From: CANLBN01 sp034111645
Lineage (GTDB): Bacteria > Pseudomonadota > Gammaproteobacteria > Pseudomonadales > Cellvibrionaceae
Assembly (NCBI GenBank): GCA_034111645.1
Contig: JAWUWW010000017.1
Coordinates: 1 to 21,692, forward strand
Reading direction: 5' to 3'
Length of the DNA stretch: 21,692 nucleotides
Of the stretch, positions 16,275 to 21,692 are shown in pieces (the first letter of the stretch is position 1; each line of letters opens with the position of its first letter). The notes beneath the pieces are model-generated. The model was not told the DNA's origin, did no database searches, and saw nothing but the letters and a program-made list of their open reading frames with translations. The translations under genes and the position numbers were made by a program.

Positions 16275-16451
16275 ATGTGAAAGATTGATCAACTTTATAA
16301 CAAAAAAGCCAAAACGTGTGCTGCTACAACAATGATAATTACTTTCAGGGTATTCTATCAGGAGGTAGTCTTTTTTTATAATATAATCATATCAAACAAG
16401 AGTATAGTTATGCCATAAGTAATATCAATAAAAAATCATATAATAATTAAT

Positions 16452-16573
16452 TTACTGGCTAATTTTTTCTGCTAAGCCCATTGCTTGATCAATAATCCTC
16501 ATTGCAAAATTTATAAGCTCTACAACTAAGCGAAGTGCTGAGTCAGTTTTCTTGCAATATCTTTCTTTTTCAT
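16452..16573 (-). pseudogene. Possible remnant of a ~40-residue ORF broken by a frameshift
   Basis: On the minus strand an ATG at 16573 opens MKKKDIARKLTQHFA and stops at 16526. A second frame overlapping it, open to the TAA at 16452, reads TDSALRLVVELINFAMRII then DQAMGLAEKISQ, a convincing amphipathic-helix composition but without its own good start codon. Joining the two at the A-rich AAGAAAAC stretch would give one product of about 40 residues. It may be a decayed small gene, a sequencing indel, or chance. No relative is recognised. Confidence 0.25.
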
Positions 16574-16652
16574 CTCGTCAGCATTCCATAAATATAGTCT
16601 ATGCTTACATATAGCTAAAATTCTGAGCGTACGACCAAGTAACAATCAATTC

Positions 16653-16658
16653 TATAAT
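16653..16658 (+). promoter_or_regulatory. Candidate -10 element of the unknown 222-aa gene
   Basis: An exact TATAAT ends 7 bp before the GTG at 16666, so transcription would begin at or next to that codon. No acceptable -35 hexamer is seen 16-18 bp upstream. With no ribosome-binding sequence before GTG 16666 or ATG 16681, a leaderless transcript is possible. Confidence 0.35.
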
Positions 16659-16665
16659 TTAACAA

Positions 16666-17334
16666 GTGGCTACCTATTCTATGGATAACACCTTTGATGA
16701 CCTTCATTGGCATATTGCAAAAATAAAGCAAGGCGAAGGCCGTGAAAACTCTATGAAATGTTATATTGAGGCTCATATTGGTAACCTTCATAAAGCAATA
16801 TCTATCAATTCAGCAACGCCGGAAGTTACCTTGTTAGAGTTTTCTATTGCCTATATTGATTCAGCACTTGATTATCTGGACGCCATCCATACCTTGTCGC
16901 TTGAATCTAATACCAATGCGTATGTAAAACCTTTTATTGGCTTAGCCCTTATGTTCTTTATTCAACCCCCAGAACTATTACTTCAATATCAAGGGTCGCA
17001 AAGACTGCTCTACCAAGCCTACCTCTCTAATCGTCTACTAGAGGAGCTTAACGATCAAATCACCAACATTAGCCCGTCACCGCTAAGCCCTATGGATATC
17101 AGCATGGATAATATTATCTGCCATGCATTAATTGGCGATGAGCTAGCTAATCAACTCGACCACTTAGTATTGCTCACAATAGAGACAACCAGTTCAGACA
17201 AATCTGTTTTTGAGCAGCCCGATACACAACAATTTTTAGAGCGAATAAGCCAAGATAGCTGGAGAGAAACCAAGCAACGTTGGCCTTGTTTTAATAATGA
17301 CTTAAGCATTACTCTACATATTGGTGATTATTAA
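16666..17334 (+). CDS. Conserved-looking protein of unknown function upstream of the cox operon
   Basis: I do not recognise this 222-aa protein. It has no signal peptide and no clear TM helix; the most hydrophobic stretch is LALMFFIQPPELLLQYQ at about 89-104. It is acidic and helix-rich, with LYQAYLSNRLLEELNDQIT at about 115-133 and a C-terminal QDSWRETKQRWPCF. It is probably cytoplasmic. The frame is closed by a TAA 6 bp before GTG 16666, so the start is that GTG or ATG 16681 (217 aa). Neither has a Shine-Dalgarno. It diverges from coxB across 484 bp and converges on yheV. Whether it is tied to the oxidase is not evident from sequence. Coding composition supports a real gene. Confidence 0.75.
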   Translation: MATYSMDNTFDDLHWHIAKIKQGEGRENSMKCYIEAHIGNLHKAISINSATPEVTLLEFSIAYIDSALDYLDAIHTLSLESNTNAYVKPFIGLALMFFIQPPELLLQYQGSQRLLYQAYLSNRLLEELNDQITNISPSPLSPMDISMDNIICHALIGDELANQLDHLVLLTIETTSSDKSVFEQPDTQQFLERISQDSWRETKQRWPCFNNDLSITLHIGDY

Positions 17335-17465
17335 ATATTTATACCTTGCTTTGATCTTCACTCGCCTTATTGAGCAAATAAACATACTAGATATGCCATC
17401 AGCTAATTAGTCAGCAAACACATATTGATGAAATTATTTATTTAAAAAATTATTGGCCTGCAAGG

Positions 17466-17720
17466 TTATTTTTTAGTTTTGAAATTGCTTGGCTCTAAGG
17501 TTAATACCTGTGTCTGCTCTTGTTTTAAATCCGCTGGGGTATTAACGCGCGTTTGAAGTTCTTGGCGGGCATTGTTAAAACGCATTTCATCTGAAAAGTC
17601 GCAATTAACGCACTCTCGAAAATCTTTTCCATCGCGTTTATATATCACTAATTTATCCCTCTCAGCACAGCGCGGACACACCGCACCTGCAATAAAACGT
17701 TTTACTATTTTTTCAGTCAT
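17466..17720 (-). CDS. yheV: YheV family putative zinc-ribbon protein
   Basis: A small protein (84 aa) with two CxxC pairs, C15/C18 (VCPRC) and C37/C40 (CVNC), spaced as a zinc ribbon. It starts with the family pattern KRFIAGAVCPRC. YheV has no established function; the fold suggests metal binding. It sits 102 bp downstream of prlC on the same strand, a pairing seen in other gammaproteobacteria, so the two are probably co-transcribed. The C-terminal tail (about 45-84) is polar and poorly conserved-looking. Confidence 0.88.
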   Translation of the reverse strand: MTEKIVKRFIAGAVCPRCAERDKLVIYKRDGKDFRECVNCDFSDEMRFNNARQELQTRVNTPADLKQEQTQVLTLEPSNFKTKK

Positions 17721-17822
17721 AAATTTCTACTTAAGCAAATATTAGGGGCACTTTATGTAAACACAATCGATTTATTAGGTAGCTCAACTCCGAACCACCC
17801 ATCTTTTAAATTATTTAGCAAT

Positions 17823-19853
17823 TTATTGGATAATACCGCCATGGCGCAACAATGCCTCGGTATTGGGCTCGCGCCCCCGAAACGCCTTAAATAAATCCAT
17901 TGGTTCTTGTGAGCCGCCATTGGCGAGAACAGTATTAAGGAACTTCTCTCCCGTTGCCCTATCGAAAACTCCCTTCTCTTCAAATAGCGAAAAGGCATCC
18001 GCCGATAAAACTTCTGCCCATTTATAACTGTAATAACCAGCCGCATAGCCACCGGCAAATATATGGCTAAAACTGTTTTGAAATTTATTTACCGCAGGCG
18101 TCTGCATAACAGCAACCTCACTGCGCACTTTATCGAGAACGTCTTGAGCCTCGACTGGATTTACATCGCTATATTGAGCGTGAAGTCGAAAATCAAACAG
18201 CGAGAATTCAAGTTGTCTAAGCATCTGCATTCCCGACTGAAAGTTTTTAGCCGCTAACATTTTTTCTAAAAGATGATCAGGCAGCGGCTCGCCTGTTTTA
18301 TAGTGACCCGAGATCATTGGGATCACCTCTCGTGCCCAGCACCAGTTTTCTAAAAATTGGCTCGGTAATTCGACCGCATCCCATGCAACACCACTAATAC
18401 CGCTGATCGCTGACTCTGTCATTTGAGTTAGCATGTGGTGAAGACCGTGTCCGAATTCGTGAAATAATGTCGTTACTTCTTGAAAGGTAAGAAGCGAGGG
18501 CTTACTGCCAACCGGAGCTGTAAAATTACACGTGAGGTAGGCGACCGGCAACTGTATAGCACCATCGCGCAGGCGACGTGTTCGGCAATCAGCCATCCAT
18601 GCGCCACCGCGTTTTTTATCGCGCGCATAAATATCAAAGTAAAAATACGCCTGTATTTCACCCGCTTTTTTGATTGCAAAGAAACGCACGTCTTGATGAT
18701 ACGCATCTACGGATTCAACGCGCTCAATGGTTATACCGAAAAGCTTATTAACAACCATGAACATACCCTCCATAACCCGCTCGGCAGGAAAATATGGACG
18801 CAGCTCTTCTTGCGAAATAGCGTAATCGCGCTGTCGCAATTTCTCACTATAATAGGCGATATCCCAAGCTTGGAGATCATCAATTTTATGCTCATCAGCT
18901 GCAAAATTTTGCAGTGCTTGTAAATCGTTTTTGGCTACAGGTAATGATTTTTCAGCTAATGTGCATAAAAACTCGTCTACCTGCTCTTTTGTTTCTGCCA
19001 TTTTTGTTGCTAGCGATAAATCGGCGTAACTCTCAAAACCAAGCAATTGCGCTAACTCAAAGCGCAGCGCTAAGATTTCTTTGATTAGTGGTGAATTGTC
19101 CCAATCACCGCTAGTTGCTCGAGTTGCATAGGCTTTATACATTTTTTCGCGCAAGTCCCGATCATCGGCATAGGTTATTACTGCCGTATAGGATGGAACA
19201 TCCAATGTAACTTCGTATCCCTTTAAATCCTTTTGACTTGCTGCCTGCTCGGCACTTTCTAACGCACCTTCTGGCAAGCCAGCCAATTCGTCTTGCTTTT
19301 CAAAATGAAGAAACCAAGCTTGTGTTGAATCAAGTACATTATTGGAAAAGTTCATTGATAAAGTAGACAACTGCCTTTGAAGCTCCCCATAACGTTGCTT
19401 TTTAGCGTCGGTCAGGTCGACGCCAGCTAGCCGAAAGTCACGCAGCGCATCTTGAATTACTTTTTGCTGTGGCGCAGTTAACGCATTAAATGCCTCACTG
19501 GCCCTTAGTGACTCATAAGCTTCAAACAGTGGCTGATACTGATCAATTGCGGTACCAAAGTCAGTCAATAATTGAATACACTCTGTATAGACCTTGCGTA
19601 AATCGTCACTATTTTGTACGCCATTAAGATGGCTCACCGGCGACCAGCTCTGACTTAATAAATCAGAAGCCTCCTCAAAAGGGGCGACTATATTATCCCA
19701 AGAAACGGGGGTGCCCTGATCAATAATAGCAAGCTGACCATTGAGCACGGACCATATATGCTCAATGCGCGCTTCAATCGCGGGCTTTATGTGTTTGATC
19801 TCGATTGCATTGAATGGCGGCAGATGATGCTCTTCAAGTAATGGATTATTCAT
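17823..19853 (-). CDS. prlC: Oligopeptidase A (PrlC), M3 family zinc metallopeptidase
   Basis: A cytosolic endopeptidase of 676 aa, close to the roughly 680 aa of the E. coli enzyme, that degrades short peptides including cleaved signal peptides. The HExxH zinc site is FHEFGHGLHHM (H465, E466, H469), with the third ligand E495 in WDAVELPSQF. The M3 clamshell helices fill the N-terminal two thirds. The conserved FDIYARDKKRGGAWM lies at about 406-420 and AGGYAAGYYSYKWAEVLSADAF near the C-terminus. It ends RHGGIIQ. It is divergent from the gamma-carbonic anhydrase gene and followed by yheV. In E. coli prlC is heat-shock controlled; I see no clear sigma-32 promoter here. Confidence 0.98.
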   Translation of the reverse strand: MNNPLLEEHHLPPFNAIEIKHIKPAIEARIEHIWSVLNGQLAIIDQGTPVSWDNIVAPFEEASDLLSQSWSPVSHLNGVQNSDDLRKVYTECIQLLTDFGTAIDQYQPLFEAYESLRASEAFNALTAPQQKVIQDALRDFRLAGVDLTDAKKQRYGELQRQLSTLSMNFSNNVLDSTQAWFLHFEKQDELAGLPEGALESAEQAASQKDLKGYEVTLDVPSYTAVITYADDRDLREKMYKAYATRATSGDWDNSPLIKEILALRFELAQLLGFESYADLSLATKMAETKEQVDEFLCTLAEKSLPVAKNDLQALQNFAADEHKIDDLQAWDIAYYSEKLRQRDYAISQEELRPYFPAERVMEGMFMVVNKLFGITIERVESVDAYHQDVRFFAIKKAGEIQAYFYFDIYARDKKRGGAWMADCRTRRLRDGAIQLPVAYLTCNFTAPVGSKPSLLTFQEVTTLFHEFGHGLHHMLTQMTESAISGISGVAWDAVELPSQFLENWCWAREVIPMISGHYKTGEPLPDHLLEKMLAAKNFQSGMQMLRQLEFSLFDFRLHAQYSDVNPVEAQDVLDKVRSEVAVMQTPAVNKFQNSFSHIFAGGYAAGYYSYKWAEVLSADAFSLFEEKGVFDRATGEKFLNTVLANGGSQEPMDLFKAFRGREPNTEALLRHGGIIQ

Positions 19854-19899
19854 ATATGTTATGTATGCCTTTGCTAGTTGATTCGAGTGATTTAAAAGA

Positions 19900-19917
19900 T
19901 GACAATGTCAATATAAT
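19900..19917 (+). promoter_or_regulatory. Candidate -10 box with adjoining palindrome in the prlC / carbonic-anhydrase gap
   Basis: TATAAT at 19912-19917 lies 26 bp before the ATG at 19944, a good -10 position. Just upstream, at 19900-19910, TGACAATGTCA is an odd-centred palindrome that would fall inside the promoter spacer and could be an operator. The same site read on the minus strand gives TTGACA, facing prlC. No good -35 exists for the plus-strand promoter. Confidence 0.4.
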
Positions 19918-19943
19918 ACACCTGTTATACGGATCGACTTACT

Positions 19944-20507
19944 ATGTCTTCTAAAGAAAATAACTATCTTAACACGTCATCTGTGCGAACTTTTAATAAC
20001 ATCACGCCAACGCTTGGTGATAAAGTTTTTATAGATCCGGCTGCGGTTGTTATCGGCGATGTTCATCTTGGCGATAACACTTCTGTTTGGCCATGCGCCG
20101 TTATTCGCGGTGATATGCATCGCATTCGCATTGGCGCAAGGACCAGTGTTCAAGACGGATCTGTGCTTCATATCACTCACGCGGGTAAATTTAGCGGTGA
20201 AGGCCATCCACTAACCATCGGTGATGATGTCACAATTGGCCATTCTGTTAATTTACACGGCTGCACCATTGGCAATCGTGTGCTTGTTGGCATCGGCTCA
20301 ACCATATTAGACGGGGTTGTTGTGGAAGATGAAGTTGTTATTGGTGCAGGAACACTTGTTCCTCCTGGAAAAACACTTAAAAGCGGCTTTATGTATATGG
20401 GCAGTCCTTGTAAAGAGATTCGCCCGCTTAAAGATGCTGAAAAGAATTTTTTTACTTATTCTTCACAAAATTATGTCGACTTAAAAGACGAGTTTTTAAA
20501 CCAATAA
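19944..20507 (+). CDS. yrdA: Gamma-class carbonic anhydrase-like protein (YrdA family)
   Basis: A trimeric left-handed beta-helix protein of 187 aa built from hexapeptide repeats (VIGDVHLGDNTSVW, TIGDDVTIGHSV, TIGNRVLVG and so on). The three zinc-binding histidines of the fold are conserved: H76 (VLHITH), H100 (IGHSV) and H105 (NLHGC). The acidic active-site loop of the archaeal Cam enzyme is absent, as usual in YrdA proteins, so activity is uncertain. It reads divergently from prlC and is followed after 67 bp by the glyoxalase gene, probably in one transcript. Family assignment is secure; the physiological role is not. Confidence 0.93.
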   Translation: MSSKENNYLNTSSVRTFNNITPTLGDKVFIDPAAVVIGDVHLGDNTSVWPCAVIRGDMHRIRIGARTSVQDGSVLHITHAGKFSGEGHPLTIGDDVTIGHSVNLHGCTIGNRVLVGIGSTILDGVVVEDEVVIGAGTLVPPGKTLKSGFMYMGSPCKEIRPLKDAEKNFFTYSSQNYVDLKDEFLNQ

Positions 20508-20574
20508 CTATTTGCTCGACATTAACAGCCGACATCAAAAATACTTTATCGCTTAACGAATAGGATGTATCAAC

Positions 20575-21015
20575 ATGCAATATCTACACACTATGATTCG
20601 TATCAACAATATCGAAAGTTCACTCGACTTTTATTGCAATAAGTTAGGGCTTGTTGAGATTAGTCGTTACGATAATGAAAAAGGCCGATTCACATTAATA
20701 TTTCTCGCAGCACCAGATGACGCTGAACGTGCGCGCGAGCAAAAAGCACCGATGGTAGAAATGACTTATAATTGGGATACCGAAGATTATAAGGGTGGCC
20801 GCAATTTTGGACACCTTGCTTATCGTGTTGATGATATTTACCAAACTTGCCAAGACTTAGTAGACAAAGGAGTAATCATAAATAGACCGCCAAGAGATGG
20901 TTATATGGCATTTATTCGCTCGCCTGATGGTATTTCAATCGAGTTATTACAGAAGGGCAACTCCCTCGATCCTGCAGAACCTTGGGCATCAATGGAAAAT
21001 ATCGGCAGCTGGTAA
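20575..21015 (+). CDS. gloA: Lactoylglutathione lyase (glyoxalase I), VOC superfamily
   Basis: It isomerises the hemithioacetal of methylglyoxal and glutathione to S-lactoylglutathione, the first step of methylglyoxal detoxification. The protein is 146 aa with two beta-alpha-beta-beta-beta modules. All four metal ligands are in place: H5 (YLHTMIR), E62 (MVEMTYNW), H80 (FGHLAYRVDD) and E123 (GISIELLQ). It lacks the long insert of the Zn-type eukaryotic enzyme, so Ni/Co-type is expected. AGGA about 9 nt upstream supports the ATG. The C-terminal LDPAEPWASMENIGSW is slightly longer than in E. coli. Confidence 0.95.
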   Translation: MQYLHTMIRINNIESSLDFYCNKLGLVEISRYDNEKGRFTLIFLAAPDDAERAREQKAPMVEMTYNWDTEDYKGGRNFGHLAYRVDDIYQTCQDLVDKGVIINRPPRDGYMAFIRSPDGISIELLQKGNSLDPAEPWASMENIGSW

Positions 21016-21154
21016 CTGCCCATTAACGGCTACAAATATTAGCTGTAGAAAATACTTGTTAAAACCTAGGAAATTTTTAACTACCTTACTTAGCCGATTA
21101 AATAGTTTTTATGCGGTTGTTAATCGTTAATAATTACCTAGAGACGGGATCTTA

Positions 21155-21430
21155 TCAACGCATTAGGTTCTGTTTTAAATCGTCTGCAGAGGATGCATCT
21201 TGTAACGCTTCGCGAACTCGGTTGAATGCTGCTGCCGCAACTTTTGAGCGGGAGGCATAAGTGGTTAACGACCCGCCAGTCCAGCCTGCCATTTTAAGAA
21301 TATCTTTTTTAAAAGTGCCGCCTATTATTCCGTTGCCACCCATTTTTATTAGTGCATCTTCTATTTTTAAATGACTAGGCTTTTCACCACCAAACTTCAT
21401 AAAGTCTTCTGGATTAACTTCTTCGAACAC
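21155..21430 (-). CDS. Small protein of unknown function
   Basis: I do not recognise this 91-aa protein. It starts with GTG at 21430, supported by an excellent Shine-Dalgarno (AAGGAG, 7 nt spacing). It has no signal peptide, TM helix or cysteine. The middle is glycine-rich (MGGNGIIGGTFKKDILKMAGWTGGS, about 30-53 in outline), followed by a predicted helix SKVAAAAFNRVREALQDASS. The product is small and probably cytoplasmic. It converges on gloA across 139 bp. The strong ribosome-binding site and clean composition argue it is real; its function is unknown. Confidence 0.65.
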   Translation of the reverse strand: MFEEVNPEDFMKFGGEKPSHLKIEDALIKMGGNGIIGGTFKKDILKMAGWTGGSLTTYASRSKVAAAAFNRVREALQDASSADDLKQNLMR

Positions 21431-21564
21431 TCAGCTCTCCTTATTTTGTTCTCATATCTTCACTTAAATTTTTGTCTGTAAAGATAAGTATAGCCAGAGA
21501 TGAGGGTTTGATTAGGGTTTTTTAAGACTGTAAAGTGATGAAAAAACACCTACCTAACAAATAA

Positions 21565-21595
21565 GGATATGTCGCGCGATAGCCGCGACCTATCC
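21565..21595. repeat. Long hairpin with an alternative fold near the window end
   Basis: GGATA-T-GTCGCG at 21565-21576 pairs with CGCGAC-C-TATCC at 21584-21595: 11 of 12 pairs, one mismatch, 7-nt loop. A second, mutually exclusive stem can form inside it between GATAG (21578-21582) and CTATC (21590-21594). No T-run follows on either strand, so it is not a standard terminator. It lies about 135 bp upstream of the 91-aa gene in a 262-bp stretch with no visible gene. Confidence 0.6.
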
Positions 21596-21692
21596 ACTTG
21601 TTGAACGAGCCCGGTCTCAACACTTCTCTTTATAGTAAATAAATCAATTTGTTTTTTGGGGTTCACGACGTTTTTAAGCGCCGTGAGTTTTT

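Larger units (their letters stand above)
16182..16665. other. 484-bp intergenic region between coxB and the divergent unknown gene
   Basis: AT-rich region that must hold the coxB promoter (minus strand) and that of the divergent gene (plus). I see a palindrome CATAAT-TGC-ATTATG at 16260-16274, an orphan Shine-Dalgarno-like AGGAGGTAG at 16360-16368 with no start codon behind it, a broken mini-ORF at 16452-16573 (minus), and a TATAAT at 16653-16658. No tRNA or clear terminator was recognised. Confidence 0.6.

Noticed and set aside
16360..16368. AGGAGGTAG resembling a perfect Shine-Dalgarno on the plus strand
   Set aside because: No ATG, GTG or TTG follows at usable distance and stops are close by in all frames, so it does not mark a gene.
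17753..18058. Minus-strand ORF of 101 codons overlapping the 3' end of prlC
   Set aside because: Mostly inside prlC in another frame, basic and repetitive composition, no start signal; a shadow frame.
18480..18923. Plus-strand ORF of 147 codons inside prlC
   Set aside because: Antisense to the M3 catalytic region, which is fully conserved; no ribosome-binding site and no recognisable domain.
21661..21692. Short TCACG/CGTGA hairpin followed by T residues at the window end
   Set aside because: Only 5 continuous pairs and it is cut by the window edge, so a terminator cannot be judged.

Overview
The window looks like a chromosomal segment of an aerobic, AT-rich gammaproteobacterium. Three things point there. 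The cytochrome aa3 oxidase cluster has the order coxB-coxA-ctaG-coxC-DUF2909-SURF1-CxxxC protein-ctaA-ctaB-Sco. There is a prlC/yheV/gamma-carbonic anhydrase neighbourhood of the Pseudomonas/Cellvibrio/marine-gammaproteobacterial kind. PutA is of the short type without a DNA-binding domain. Finer placement is inference. I see no rRNA, tRNA, CRISPR array, insertion sequence or phage gene.

Region 1 (1-7017, all on the minus strand) handles amino acids. In transcription order it holds an AraC-family regulator, a bifunctional proline dehydrogenase/P5C dehydrogenase (PutA, proline to glutamate), and a polar amino acid ABC importer: binding protein, two permeases and an ATPase cut by the window edge. 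PutA lacks the ribbon-helix-helix domain of autoregulating PutAs, so the adjacent AraC-type protein is the natural candidate regulator. A direct repeat spaced 21 bp lies just upstream of putA.

Region 2 (7134-16181) is the aa3-type cytochrome c oxidase locus. Subunits II, I and III (coxB with a fused cytochrome c domain, coxA, coxC) are encoded with copper and heme assembly factors: CtaG/Cox11, SURF1, heme A synthase, heme O synthase, a membrane-anchored CxxxC protein and a small Sco-like protein. All are on the minus strand except a DUF2909 twin-TM gene on the plus strand. That gene splits the locus and ends at a strong bidirectional terminator. The Sco-like protein has lost every cysteine, so it cannot be a canonical copper chaperone. 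A very strong hairpin follows coxA.

Region 3 (16182-21692) starts with a 484-bp intergenic stretch upstream of coxB that contains a probable broken mini-ORF. After it come a protein of unknown function, YheV, oligopeptidase A (PrlC), a gamma-class carbonic anhydrase-like protein, glyoxalase I, an unrecognised 91-residue protein, and a structured 3' end with a long hairpin.

Most of the window is ordinary housekeeping. The points most worth a second look are the cysteine-free Sco remnant beside a CxxxC partner, the PutA/AraC/ABC arrangement with its repeats, the structured coxA-ctaG spacer, and the two unrecognised proteins.
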